Assembly (NCBI GenBank): GCA_040380145.1
Contig: JBEIJQ010000007.1
Span: 1 to 40,049, forward strand
Direction of reading: 5' to 3'
Source of the DNA: JBEIJQ01 sp040380145
Lineage (GTDB): Bacteria > Bacteroidota > Bacteroidia > Chitinophagales > Saprospiraceae
DNA length: 40,049 nucleotides
The translations under genes and the position numbers were made by a program. Positions within the stretch are counted from its first letter, which is position 1. Each line of letters starts with the position of its first letter. The notes beneath the pieces are model-generated. The model saw only the letters and a program-made list of their open reading frames with translations, did not search any database and was not told the DNA's origin. Below are positions 24,144-32,593 of the stretch, one piece after another.

Positions 24144-24151
24144 TATTTTTG
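24144..24151 (+). promoter_or_regulatory. -7 promoter element for the 24213-24662 lipoprotein
   Basis: TATTTTTG, an exact TAnnTTTG match, 61 bases before the start codon. No -33 TTTG at the expected distance. Confidence 0.5.
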
Positions 24152-24212
24152 TGTCGTTCGCCCCACAAAGGGGCGCGGTTTATTTTTTCACCACAATCCC
24201 CTCCCTATCCAC

Positions 24213-24662
24213 ATGCGTTTTTCCTCCTGCTTTGCCCTGGCCGCCCTGTTCGGCGCAGGACTGTTCTTCGCCGGCTGCGGCTCCGAGGAGCCCACCGAAC
24301 TCTTCACCCTCGTCGTGCCCCAGACCGGAAAGACTGTGTCGGCCGACACCGCCGACGTGAAGTTCGAGATCTTTATCACCAACAACACGGCCGCGCCGCT
24401 GGACATGACCTGGGAGCGTACCGACAACAGCATCCCGCGTACCGACGGTTGGGCAACGGCGTTTTGCGACATCAACATGTGCTACACCCCAACTACCAAC
24501 ACCCAGATGTTCGTCCTGCCCGCCAATGCCACCGATACCCTGTTCCTGCATTTTTACCCGAACGGTTTTGCCAGCACGGGCACGGCCACGATCGAACTTT
24601 TCAAGACCGCCGACCGGGCCGGTACCGCACAAAGCGTGACCGCCAACCTCACGGCGAACTGA
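24213..24662 (+). CDS. Small lipoprotein of unknown function
   Basis: 149 aa. Lipoprotein signal MRFSSCFALAALFGAGLFFAGC (first and last parts; lipobox FAGC), then a beta-sandwich-like domain of about 120 residues (FITNNTAAPLDMTWERT, MFVLPANATDTLFLHFYPN, GTATIELFK). The layout of strands with an NNTAAPLD start recalls Ig-like domains of the kind found in proteins with upstream-strand or DUF1573-like folds, but no family is certain. It has its own promoter and a strong terminator 60 bases downstream, so it is a single transcription unit. Confidence 0.75.
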   Translation: MRFSSCFALAALFGAGLFFAGCGSEEPTELFTLVVPQTGKTVSADTADVKFEIFITNNTAAPLDMTWERTDNSIPRTDGWATAFCDINMCYTPTTNTQMFVLPANATDTLFLHFYPNGFASTGTATIELFKTADRAGTAQSVTANLTAN

Positions 24663-24721
24663 TCCGGCTCGGAAGATCCCATTCTCCGCGCGGCCACCAG
24701 GATTTTCTTGGCGCCACCCAC

Positions 24722-24758
24722 AAAATGCACGGGACGAATCGTCCCGTGCATTTTTTTT
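24722..24758 (+). terminator. Rho-independent terminator of the 24213-24662 lipoprotein
   Basis: A perfect 15-bp stem (aaaatgcacgggacg / cgtcccgtgcatttt) with loop AAT, in an unbroken run of eight T. The A-run on the other side could allow termination from the minus strand as well. Confidence 0.93.
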
Positions 24759-25267
24759 GACCGCACGGAAAAACAACGGCCAAGTTTCCCTCCCGAACGA
24801 TCAAATCGACCGGCCATGAAGCGGCCGATTTTCTCAAAAAAAAAAATATAGAAAAATATTTTTTATATGAAAAAAACAATGGCCAAAACATCGTTTCAGA
24901 TTTTTTGCGCAAATTTGAAAAAAACACTGGTATTTGTGTTCAAAAATCTACGATAGGAGTTACAATATCCTCTTTTTCAATATTGAAAATATCGAGGCCA
25001 ATGGAGTTTCCACGACTGAGGAAAGGGCAAAAAAAAGGAATTAAACCAGCCATTTTTTACATTTACATTTTAGATTAAAAACAAAAAGTTATTTTAAGTA
25101 AAGAAAAATAAGATACCGTATTTTTTTTATCGTTTTTGACGCTTATCATAAACAAAAAGCGTCAAAAGCATATTTTTATCTATTAAAAGCATAAATCTCA
25201 AGCCAAATCGCCGCCCAGCTTATTCGATTAACATATGAGAATTTCTCAATCCATCAACACCGTATAA
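24759..25267. other. AT-rich gene-free region with hairpins and one tiny open frame
   Basis: Much lower in GC than the rest of the window. It holds an A/T hairpin (arms 24841-24849 and 24856-24864), a perfect 16-bp palindrome TTTTCAATATTGAAAA (24974-24989), an 11-bp stem TTTTGACGCTT / AAGCGTCAAAA (25134-25144 with 25157-25167, 12-base loop), and an aaaagcata direct repeat (25164-25172 and again about 25186). No TAnnTTTG element upstream of the 25268 gene was found, so how that gene is transcribed is unclear. Nothing resembling a tRNA, an origin with DnaA boxes or a mobile-element end was seen. Confidence 0.6.
24867..24956 (+). CDS. Possible 29-aa basic small protein
   Basis: An ATG-started frame in the AT-rich region, with sequence rich in Lys, Phe and Val (starts MKKTMAKTSFQ, ends VFVFKNLR). 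It starts right after an A/T hairpin. There is no ribosome-site or homologue evidence; chance in such AT-rich DNA is quite possible. Confidence 0.15.
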   Translation: MKKTMAKTSFQIFCANLKKTLVFVFKNLR

Positions 25268-26683
25268 ATGATAGGTGCCCAATACTTCAAGGAATTTATC
25301 CGGATCCGTCTGCGCAACACCCTTCCCCCTCCCGGATGGCTTTTGGGAAGGGAGGATCCGGGAGCGCGGATCTTGTCTTTTTTCGAAAAGATGTTCTCCG
25401 AAAAAGGCCGGGAAGCACAATGGGACAATGCGGAAATCCACGCCTGCGTATTTCCGCAGGTCCCATACGACGGAGAGAACGGGCGCTATCTGAAAAAGAT
25501 GTCAAACATTCTGAGCCGGCAATTGCCCCCGTTGCTCAAGGAATACGAAACCGCCTCTGGCGACGCCTTTTTGTTCGGGATGCTGCCGATGGGCACACAA
25601 CAACTGCGCCTGTTCCAACAAACGATCCAAGAGCAATCGCTCATCAGCGTCCTGCACGAAATCGAGCGGTTCCGGTTGGCCTACTATGCATATTTCGTGA
25701 CGCCGATGTCGCCCCACACCAAGCAGGAGGAGGCCGGTATGCTCGCATGGGAGTGCCTGTACCACTTGGAACGGTTTGCGGCTTTGGCCAAGGCGAGACT
25801 GGAGGCCGAAACGGCGAATTTGGATCCGATGCCGAATTGGGCCTCGATTTTCGGGCAACACAGCAGCTCGATAGTCGGGGAGCTCACCGAATTTTACCGC
25901 ACGCTCAAACAGTTGCTGCACGAGGCCGACGCACCGTTACTGGAAGGCGCAAAACAGGATTTTTTCCAAATCGCACCCCATTTGGACCGTTTCGAGACGG
26001 CCTCCGCTTATTATCTGCTCATCAGCGCATTTTCCAACCGAATCCTAAGGGAAGGAGGCATGGAGGCCCGCATGGATCTGCTCCGGCTGTACCGGGACGG
26101 GATCGAAAGAGGGATTTTTTCCAACGGCCACTGGATCGTCCCCAATACCTTCATCAGCGTCGCGCAGTTTTTGTGCGCATCAGGCGACCCCGAAGAAGCC
26201 AGATCCTTTGTGGAAAACCACCGAAAATACCTGCTGCCGGAAATCTCGGAAAGCGTTTCGACCTTTTGCGAAGGACTGTTGTTGTTCCAACAAGCCCGTT
26301 ACCGAGAGGCGCGGACCGTATTCGAAGCCACCGAAAAATCCAGGCTGCCCGAGATCAACCTGCGCGGCAGAGCGTACAGGTGCAAATGCAACTACGAATT
26401 GTACGACAACCTCGAGACTTGGCAACTCAACCAGTTCCACAGTTCCCTCGACGGCACCGATCGGTACATGTCGGAAACAGAAATCGGCAAATCACAGGCA
26501 GACGCTTATCGACGCTTTTACAAGGGCCTCAAGCAACTCTTGCGCGTGCGCAACGCTCTGGGCCGCCAAGAACGCGGCAAAGAAATCCAAAAATTCCAAA
26601 AACTGCTGGCCTCGCAATTGCAGACGGCCGCTTTCCAAGGTTGGCTGTTGAAAAAAGAATTGGAACTGGCCAATTCCGAATGA
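25268..26683 (+). CDS. Unrecognised 471-aa protein, probably all-helical
   Basis: The start ATG 25268 follows an AT-rich leader. No signal peptide or membrane helix is visible, so it should be cytoplasmic. The sequence is rich in Leu, Glu, Arg and Phe and reads like successive helical hairpins, TPR-like in places (for example residues about 305-400 with ARSFVENHRKYLLPE and LLLFQQARYREARTVFEATE), but no motif is diagnostic. Codon use looks like that of the neighbours, although both flanks are AT-rich and gene-free for about 600 bases, so the gene stands alone. It may belong to a lineage-specific family; I give no function. Confidence 0.72.
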   Translation: MIGAQYFKEFIRIRLRNTLPPPGWLLGREDPGARILSFFEKMFSEKGREAQWDNAEIHACVFPQVPYDGENGRYLKKMSNILSRQLPPLLKEYETASGDAFLFGMLPMGTQQLRLFQQTIQEQSLISVLHEIERFRLAYYAYFVTPMSPHTKQEEAGMLAWECLYHLERFAALAKARLEAETANLDPMPNWASIFGQHSSSIVGELTEFYRTLKQLLHEADAPLLEGAKQDFFQIAPHLDRFETASAYYLLISAFSNRILREGGMEARMDLLRLYRDGIERGIFSNGHWIVPNTFISVAQFLCASGDPEEARSFVENHRKYLLPEISESVSTFCEGLLLFQQARYREARTVFEATEKSRLPEINLRGRAYRCKCNYELYDNLETWQLNQFHSSLDGTDRYMSETEIGKSQADAYRRFYKGLKQLLRVRNALGRQERGKEIQKFQKLLASQLQTAAFQGWLLKKELELANSE

Positions 26684-27294
26684 ACCCGCCGCCGCATTGC
26701 CCCCGATTCAGGGGGCCTTCGGACAGATCCCGTACGGCGGATCGAAAAAGGGCACGCGAAGGCTGCTGCCGTACCCTTACGAAACAAAATGCTCGTACTA
26801 TTTTAATCCCCTTTTTTTGAGGGGAGATTCGGTTCAAAAAATGGGATTCATACCGACTTTACAGTAAGCAGATTCCCGCCACGGTACTCTGCGCGGAGTT
26901 GGATAACAGATGCGCATTTCCTGTGAACAAAATAAACACACACACCTTATGATAATAATCTATTCAACTTAGGCAGAAGATTTTATTTTACTTTCAGCGA
27001 TTTTGTATGACAAAGTTACTTCCAAAAAACAACATACATCAACTCGAAATGAACATGAGAATTTCTCTTTATTGAAATTTATGTTTAGAAAGATGATCCG
27101 CCCGACCAAAGGTGTGCAGCACCCGAGGGCAGTCTCTCTGCTTGGACGATTCTGTCCAAAGAAACACTCCTGGGAAAAGGGCCTTTTCCCAGTGGGGGGA
27201 ATTGTCTGTAACCTCCCGCAATGACCTGTCCAAGTGACGCAAAAGTCAACACAACAGCAAGGCTTTTGAATCCCGGATCTTGCTTGGGTGCTCC
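26684..27294. other. Gene-free region with clustered hairpins (possible structured RNA)
   Basis: From 27111 to 27237 hairpins lie close together: GGTG-TGCAG-CACC (27111-27123), GCAG-TCTCT(partly)-CTGC (27130-27141), TTGGAC-GATTCT-GTCCAA (27142-27159), and a 23-base near-perfect palindrome CTGGGAAAAGG-G-CCTTTTCCCAG (27170-27192). A second CCAAG at about 27230 could pair with the 27141 CTTGG, giving an outer stem. On the minus strand a near-match promoter (GACTTTTG, plus-strand CAAAAGTC at 27240-27247) would start transcription into this block. The part from 26800 to 27110 is AT-rich and shows no gene. No known RNA family was recognised. Confidence 0.35.
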
Positions 27295-27903
27295 TCAACG
27301 GGAAGTCTCCAAAAAACAGCCGAAATCGGCCTCCTCGACCGTCTTTTTGGCGCCGGCGGCATTGTACAAAGTGCAGCGGAAGCGGCCCCGCAATTCCTGC
27401 CGTTTGGCGTTTTCCTTTTCCCAGTAATCGTCTTCGTTGCGCGATTCGGTGAGCTCGAAATACCCGTCGGCCTGAGGTCCGAGCGCCGAGTCCCACACGG
27501 TTCCGCCCGGATCCCGCCACCATATCCGCACGCCCGTCGTGTCGGGCCGTGGGGCAAAGGCGTGGCCGCCCGTCGGAAAAAGACCGTGGAAAGCCGCCAG
27601 TTCCCGATCATAAGTGCCCAAAAAACGGCGTTCAAAACAGATACGGTAGGCCTGGGGACTGTTGATCGAGGCAAATTCGGCCCGATAGGTAATGGCCACG
27701 GAATCGTTCCCCCAGGTCGCAACGGGCGAATCGTTGCGCACGGTACAGCCCTCGATATCGTTGCCCAACCGATAGGAACGGCCATCGACTGTCAGTTGCA
27801 AGCGGTAACTCTTGGCGAAATTGTCCAACACATCGCAAGATGCGATGTGCCAAACACCCAGGAAAACGAACGCCCGACAAAAAAGACCAGAAAAGGATTT
27901 CAT
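27295..27903 (-). CDS. Lipoprotein or secreted protein of unknown function
   Basis: 202 aa. The N-terminus is signal-like with a lipobox (FCRAFVFLGVWHIASC, Cys at about residue 23). The body is probably beta-rich (YRLQLTVDGRSYRLG, VRIWWRDPGGTVWDS, GYFELTESRNEDDYW) and has four further Cys, two of them near the C-terminus. No family is recognised; the shape is like other single-domain Bacteroidota lipoproteins. A -7 element (TAATTTTG on the minus strand) lies 22 bases upstream. Confidence 0.72.
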   Translation of the reverse strand: MKSFSGLFCRAFVFLGVWHIASCDVLDNFAKSYRLQLTVDGRSYRLGNDIEGCTVRNDSPVATWGNDSVAITYRAEFASINSPQAYRICFERRFLGTYDRELAAFHGLFPTGGHAFAPRPDTTGVRIWWRDPGGTVWDSALGPQADGYFELTESRNEDDYWEKENAKRQELRGRFRCTLYNAAGAKKTVEEADFGCFLETSR

Positions 27904-27925
27904 GCAGATCGATGGAAAAGCGGTC

Positions 27926-27933
27926 CAAAATTA
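27926..27933 (-). promoter_or_regulatory. -7 promoter element for the 27295-27903 gene
   Basis: The reverse complement reads TAATTTTG, an exact TAnnTTTG match, 22 bases before the start. No -33 at the usual distance. Confidence 0.5.
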
Positions 27934-28021
27934 ACCCCGCAAAACGATATCGGGACACCGATTTTTCGTTCGCTCTCTTTTTCAAATGAGCTTTTTCGAA
28001 CTTTTTTTCGCGGTGGTTTTG

Positions 28022-28039
28022 TTTTTTTTCGAAAAAAAA
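28022..28039. repeat. T8CGA8 perfect palindrome between divergent genes
   Basis: Eighteen-base perfect dyad TTTTTTTTCGAAAAAAAA between the lipoprotein (27903) and the ABC ATPase (28122). Divergent orientation rules out a simple terminator role. Confidence 0.55.
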
Positions 28040-28121
28040 GAAAAACAAAGAGCCTCTGAAGAACCGAACGGTCGCCGCGCGGCGTAATTTGGCCGCCGAG
28101 CACCCGAACGCCCGACCGAAC

Positions 28122-28871
28122 ATGTCTGCTACCGTACTCCGCGCCCACGCCTTGGGATTCGGCCGATCGCCGGACCGCCGGCTCTTGTTCGAGGGGCTGG
28201 GCTTCGATCTGTCCGCGGGCGAGGTACTGGTCCTTTTGGGACGGAACGGCGCAGGGAAAACCTCTTTGCTGCGGGCTTTGGCCGGCTTCGATCGCCCGCT
28301 GGCAGGCGAAATGCTGCTCATGGACAAACCCTTGGATCAGTGGTCGCCCGCGGAAAAGGCGCGCCGGATGGCGGTGATGACCACCGAACGGTCTTCGCTC
28401 CCGTGGTGGACGGTGCGCGAAGTGGTCGCCCTTGGGCGGCAACCGCACACCGGACCGGGCGGCAAACTCCGGCCAGAAGACGAAGCGGCGGTAGAACGGG
28501 CATTGGAGCGCACGGGCATTGCGGCTTTTGCCGGGCAGCGTTTCGACCGCCTCAGCGACGGCGAAAAACAAACCGTCCTGATCGCCCGGGCCATCGCACA
28601 GGAAACGCCCCTGCTGCTGCTCGACGAACCCACCGCCCACTTGGATTTCGTGGGCCGAAAGGCTTGTTTCGACCTGTTCGCCAAACTGGCCCGTGAAAAA
28701 AGCGCGGCGGTCCTGCTCGCCACGCACGAGGTGGAAACGGCCCTCGGAACGGCCGATCGGGTGCTCCTGCTCGACCGGGCGCACGGTTGGCACTTCGGCA
28801 CGCCGCGGGAACTTCTGCGGACGGGCGCCTTGGAAAAAGCCTTCGGGCCGCTGGGCGGTCAGGGCCGGTAG
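28122..28871 (+). CDS. ABC transporter ATP-binding protein (FecE/BtuD type), orphan
   Basis: 249 aa from ATG 28122 (the frame is open to a TTG at 28089). Walker A is GRNGAGKTS, the signature LSDGEKQ, Walker B LLLLDEPTAHLD, and the switch His is in ATHEVE. In place of the Q-loop Gln there is MTTERSSLPWWTV; similar Thr-Glu forms occur in Bacteroidota iron-chelate ATPases as I recall. The VREVVALGRQPHTG block is typical of the iron-siderophore/cobalamin import group. No permease or binding protein is in the window, so the partner must lie elsewhere. Its 3' end overlaps the convergent lipocalin-like gene by 13 bases. Confidence 0.88.
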   Translation: MSATVLRAHALGFGRSPDRRLLFEGLGFDLSAGEVLVLLGRNGAGKTSLLRALAGFDRPLAGEMLLMDKPLDQWSPAEKARRMAVMTTERSSLPWWTVREVVALGRQPHTGPGGKLRPEDEAAVERALERTGIAAFAGQRFDRLSDGEKQTVLIARAIAQETPLLLLDEPTAHLDFVGRKACFDLFAKLAREKSAAVLLATHEVETALGTADRVLLLDRAHGWHFGTPRELLRTGALEKAFGPLGGQGR

Positions 28872-29299
28872 TAGTGCCGGACGCTCGTGTAAGTGCCGTT
28901 GTCGAACGCCAACGACAATCGATCGCCGGTCAGTTCGAACACCGAATAGGTGTAGGTGACGGCCAACATGCCGTAGGTCAAGGAAAGCGAAGTCTCCGCG
29001 GCATCGAACGACCAAGTACCGGTCACGGTATCGGGCTCCCCGGGCTGACAAAAATCATTTTGGACCACTGTCAGGGAGCCGTCGGCCAAAAACGCAGTCT
29101 CGTCGTCCAGCTGGCAGGGATACAGGGTATCGTACGCCTCCGCAATGCCGTCGCCGTCTATGTCGAAAGCCGGGGCCAGTTCGATGGACTCCAAGCGCCA
29201 CGCGCCGGCCGTCAGTTTTTCGGCGTTGGATTTTTCTTTCGCACAGCCGAATACCAGCAGTGCCAGGAAGGAAAGAGGGAAGAACAGGTGTTTCGTCAT
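28859..29299 (-). CDS. Lipocalin-like lipoprotein
   Basis: 146 aa with signal MTKHLFFPLSFLALLVFGC (Cys at residue 19). The mature domain (LTAGAWRLESIEL, VTGTWSFDAAETSLSLTY, and a final FDNGTYTSVRHYY) has the short strand order of lipocalin-like DUFs common in Bacteroidota. A DIDGDGIAEAYDT stretch resembles a Ca-binding loop. It is 24 bases downstream of the TPR membrane protein on the same strand, so it is probably in one transcript. Its end overlaps the ABC ATPase gene by 13 bases. Confidence 0.72.
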   Translation of the reverse strand: MTKHLFFPLSFLALLVFGCAKEKSNAEKLTAGAWRLESIELAPAFDIDGDGIAEAYDTLYPCQLDDETAFLADGSLTVVQNDFCQPGEPDTVTGTWSFDAAETSLSLTYGMLAVTYTYSVFELTGDRLSLAFDNGTYTSVRHYYRP

Positions 29300-29323
29300 G
29301 GTCGTTCGGGATTGATTTGTGTT

Positions 29324-32287
29324 TTACTGCGCCATCAACTGGATTTCCGCAAGGCCCTGCTTCATTTCGGCGCTGAGCTTGCTCTGGTCGGCCTTGGCGG
29401 CATTGACCAGCATGGTCTCGGCCGTGCTCTTGGCGAGACCGGCATTGCCGGTGTTGCGGTAAGCGAGGATCAGGTTTTTGCCGGTCACGAAATAATCGGC
29501 GTGCTCGAGCGGGCTGGGCAGCTGGTTCATGATGTCCATCGCCTGCTGCATGAACTGGATGCCGAGGATCGTGAACTTTTGCGCGTTGGAAAGGCCCTCG
29601 GGCAGCGGCCGGGGGCTCTTGATCTTTTCCAAAGAGGCCGGGAAAGCCGCGTTGGGATTCGCCGCAGCCATTTGTCCGAGCACGGCAAAGGCCGTGCCCA
29701 TCAGGCGCAGCGGCTTGGGGCGCGGGTCTTTGGACGGTTCAGCGATTTTTTTCTGCGATACCAATTTTTCCCAGTAAACCATGGATTTGTTGAGCTCTAC
29801 GATCGCCTGCGGCACAAGGTTGAGGTGCTCGCCAAGGAAATTGCCGAGGTCCATGTAGCAAACCCCGCGGTTTTGGTTGAGATCCTCGTGGTTGTCGCGG
29901 AAAACGGCCACTTGGTCGTAGGCCGACAGCGCCGCGTAGAAGTGCATGGCGGTTTCGCGGTAAACATTGGCCAGCGCCAACGCCTTTTCCGCCTGCAGGG
30001 CGGGATTGCCCACCGCAGAGGCCAACTCCCGCTCGGCGGCCGCCTTGCGGTTGGCAAACTGCGACGCCATGTGGTAGCGGCAGTTGCCGTACAGTAGCCA
30101 CGCACCCGAATAACCGGGGTGGATGCGAAGGGCGCGCTCCAGATAGCCCATGGATTCCACCAAGCGGGCATAGTACTCGGCCACGGCCTTGTCCATGAGC
30201 GCCTTTTTCTGCACCTCGTCGCTGCCGGAGGCATTGATCTCCTCCTGTTGGCGGCCCAGTTCTTCCTGCGCGAAATCATACAGGCTGCCGCCCGCCGCGT
30301 TGAGCTGCTTGGCGTCGTTGCGGGCCACTTTCACATCTTTCATAAAAAGCGTGTGGTCTTCCTTCCAGTCGAAGTTGCGCAGGAAGGTCTTGCCGCCGAA
30401 CAATACGAGCACCACCGCGACCAGGCCCCAAGCGGCCCAATTGCCCGCGCGCTTGGCCAGTTCGTACAGCCCGAGCGCGGCAATGGCGCAAAAACCGAGC
30501 GAGGGCATGAACAGGAAGCGTTCGCTCATATTGGCTCCGATGGGGAAAAACAGGTTGGATACCACCGAGAAAGTACCAAAGTAATACAGGATGCCCCAAG
30601 CGTAGAGGTTTCGTTTGAACAGGCCCCAAGCGGCAAAGCCCAACAGGGCGAGTACCGCGGCCATCGACAGCAGGGCCAGGGGATGCCCAAAAGTCATCAC
30701 GGGCTTCTTGATGAAACCCCACTCCGGATTTTCCTCGTTGCCCAAAGGGAAGGGGTTGACGGGATAATAGTTGCTCTTGAGCGGATGCGGCACCGCCAGC
30801 ATTTTCAGATAGTAGCCCCAAGTGTACATCACCATGGCCAGTTTTTCGGAACCGGGCATATCCTTATAGGTGTCTTTGGTAGCACTTTGGATGCGCTTGA
30901 GGGCTGAGCTGACGGGTTGGAAAGCACCGGCGTTCACCCCCGACTTGTTTTGGTAGGCCACCAGAAAATCGGCCGTTTCGAAATCTTTGGTCTCGATCAG
31001 CGGTACCAGCTGGGTGGCCTCGTCGAGTTTCAGGAACGGGTTGTTCATCAATTCGTCCGTTTCGAAAGCCGCCACATTGGCCCGCCCGTCGCCGAGGGCG
31101 CGGTCGCGCATCATCATCGCGATGCCGAACATCGCCGTGAGCAGCAAGATACCCCGGTAGGGCGATTCTTTCATCCGCACGAACAGGAACGCGAGCCCGC
31201 CCGACACCAGCAGCGCAAGCCCTTGGTATGCACTGAAAGACTGCGGCTTGCTCAAAATGGAAGACACGCCGATCTCGGGCAAAAACAACAGAAACATCGA
31301 ACCGAGCACCATGCCCACTGCCGAGAGGAAAGCCGTCAGTTCGCCCTGATCAGGCTTGCGCAGGGCGAAATCCCCGTTGGCTTGGCGAACCTGTGTGCGG
31401 TAAAAATAGAATACCGAGATCAGGGCCACCCCGAGGAAAGTCAAGGTGGATTCCTTGGAAAGCATGCCGATCAGAAAGGCCACGGCCGCGCTGGCGAGGT
31501 AGCGCGTCTGTTTGGCCGGTTCGTACAGTGCGCGGAGCATCCAATACACCGACAACAGGCCGCCCATCAGCGACATGATCTCGTCGCGGCCTTTGATGTT
31601 GGCCACGGCCTCGGTATGCAGCGGATGGAACGCGAAAAGCAGCGAGGCGGCCAGTGCCACGAAATACCCGCGCCGATCGTCCGGATTTTTGGCGGGATTG
31701 AACAATTGCAACAAAAACAGGTACACCACCGCGCACAACAGTCCGTACAAAAGCACATTGATGGCGTGGCTCACATGTGGGGCGATGTAACTTTCCCCGG
31801 CCTTGACCATGCGTTGGTGCTGGGGATCCAACTCTCGTTTGTGCTTGGGGCCGAGATAAAAATAGGGCATCCCGTCCTTGTCCTTGGCAAGCTGACCGTT
31901 GGCCTCGGTCTTGCGGGGCGCGAAGAGTTGCACCTCCAAGGCGAACATCGAAGGGGTGAATGGACGGTAACGGCCACCGGCAACGACCGTTTTCTGGTCG
32001 TCGAAAAAGCCCACGAAAGTATCGTACTTGTACAAATCGGGAATGCCGACCACGCCGCGGGAGGTGAACTTGTTGGAAGTGATCACCATCAGATCGTCCA
32101 TCGCGTAATCGTTGGCGATGGAGTTTGCATAGAGCATCATCCCCGAAAGAAAAACGAGGATCAGGTGCAGCTTGTGGTTGGTCCACATCGTCCGGGGGCC
32201 GAGGGGAGCCGAGGGCGCTTGCGGGGTTTCGGGCGCAGCAGGTTTCGCGGGGGCGGGCTTGTTGCCTTTCTTGTTCGGTTGGGCCAT
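29324..32287 (-). CDS. Large membrane protein, TMTC/PMT-like with C-terminal TPR region
   Basis: 987 aa from ATG 32287, next to a good promoter; the frame is open upstream to 32437, which is not conserved in style. A Pro/Ala/Lys-rich cytoplasmic start (about residues 1-35) is followed by about 12 hydrophobic helices (to residue about 640), with a lumenal-type first loop containing MDDLMVITSNKF and GGRYRPFTPS, and FHPLHTEAVANIKGRDEI after helix four. These match the GT-C fold tetratricopeptide mannosyltransferase-like family (TMTC/DUF1736). The last 340 residues are helical TPR-like (ALRIHPGYSGAWLLYGNCRY, LALANVYRETAMHFYAAL). Protein O-glycosylation in the periplasm is a reasonable inference; a lipid-linked sugar donor gene was not found here. 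Confidence 0.82.
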   Translation of the reverse strand: MAQPNKKGNKPAPAKPAAPETPQAPSAPLGPRTMWTNHKLHLILVFLSGMMLYANSIANDYAMDDLMVITSNKFTSRGVVGIPDLYKYDTFVGFFDDQKTVVAGGRYRPFTPSMFALEVQLFAPRKTEANGQLAKDKDGMPYFYLGPKHKRELDPQHQRMVKAGESYIAPHVSHAINVLLYGLLCAVVYLFLLQLFNPAKNPDDRRGYFVALAASLLFAFHPLHTEAVANIKGRDEIMSLMGGLLSVYWMLRALYEPAKQTRYLASAAVAFLIGMLSKESTLTFLGVALISVFYFYRTQVRQANGDFALRKPDQGELTAFLSAVGMVLGSMFLLFLPEIGVSSILSKPQSFSAYQGLALLVSGGLAFLFVRMKESPYRGILLLTAMFGIAMMMRDRALGDGRANVAAFETDELMNNPFLKLDEATQLVPLIETKDFETADFLVAYQNKSGVNAGAFQPVSSALKRIQSATKDTYKDMPGSEKLAMVMYTWGYYLKMLAVPHPLKSNYYPVNPFPLGNEENPEWGFIKKPVMTFGHPLALLSMAAVLALLGFAAWGLFKRNLYAWGILYYFGTFSVVSNLFFPIGANMSERFLFMPSLGFCAIAALGLYELAKRAGNWAAWGLVAVVLVLFGGKTFLRNFDWKEDHTLFMKDVKVARNDAKQLNAAGGSLYDFAQEELGRQQEEINASGSDEVQKKALMDKAVAEYYARLVESMGYLERALRIHPGYSGAWLLYGNCRYHMASQFANRKAAAERELASAVGNPALQAEKALALANVYRETAMHFYAALSAYDQVAVFRDNHEDLNQNRGVCYMDLGNFLGEHLNLVPQAIVELNKSMVYWEKLVSQKKIAEPSKDPRPKPLRLMGTAFAVLGQMAAANPNAAFPASLEKIKSPRPLPEGLSNAQKFTILGIQFMQQAMDIMNQLPSPLEHADYFVTGKNLILAYRNTGNAGLAKSTAETMLVNAAKADQSKLSAEMKQGLAEIQLMAQ

Positions 32288-32308
32288 AATGAGCGGTGCT
32301 TTTGCGGC

Positions 32309-32316
32309 CAAAAATA
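32309..32316 (-). promoter_or_regulatory. -7 promoter element for the TMTC-like gene
   Basis: The reverse complement reads TATTTTTG, an exact TAnnTTTG match, 21 bases before the start codon. Confidence 0.6.
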
Positions 32317-32518
32317 AACTTTTTTTGGAGGTCAAAGAGTCCGATAGCGGAATACGCTTTTCATGACCGCCGCAGCAATTGATCAACAACGGTAAATCGG
32401 GCACTGCACGCACCGGGTAATCTGACCCGAACGGCAAGGTACATTCCGGACATACCGATCGATTTCAAAGGAAATCAATCCGATGGATTTGCTGTCAATA
32501 TTTTTATTATTCTGAATT

Positions 32519-32549
32519 TTTATTTTATTTTTTAAAAAAATAAAATAAA
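32519..32549. terminator. AT-only hairpin after the acyltransferase gene
   Basis: The left arm TTTATTTTATTTTTT and right arm AAAAAATAAAATAAA are complementary over 15 bases with one unpaired A at the centre. It lies 44 bases past the stop of the minus-strand acyltransferase gene and upstream of the next promoter, a fitting place for a terminator, although an AT-only stem would be weak. The rest of 32288-32593 holds the promoter at 32309 and a small GATTTC-AAAG-GAAATC hairpin (32461-32476). Confidence 0.45.
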
Positions 32550-32593
32550 TCGCAGTTGCCCAAACGCCCTTGGCGGCATCGAGGAAAATACCT

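Noticed and set aside
24800..25260. AT-rich region as a replication origin
   Set aside because: Only one imperfect DnaA-box-like word (ctatccaca, at about 24205) was found, with no cluster and no dnaA, dnaN or gidA gene near.
25235..27065. Shared 13-mer atgagaatttctc flanking the unrecognised 471-aa gene
   Set aside because: Several 13-base repeats are expected by chance in 40 kb, more so in AT-rich DNA; no target-site duplication or recombinase was seen.
26969..27523. Minus-strand 184-codon frame across the hairpin region
   Set aside because: It overlaps the lipoprotein gene at 27295 in another frame and has an Arg/Gly-rich shadow composition with no motif.
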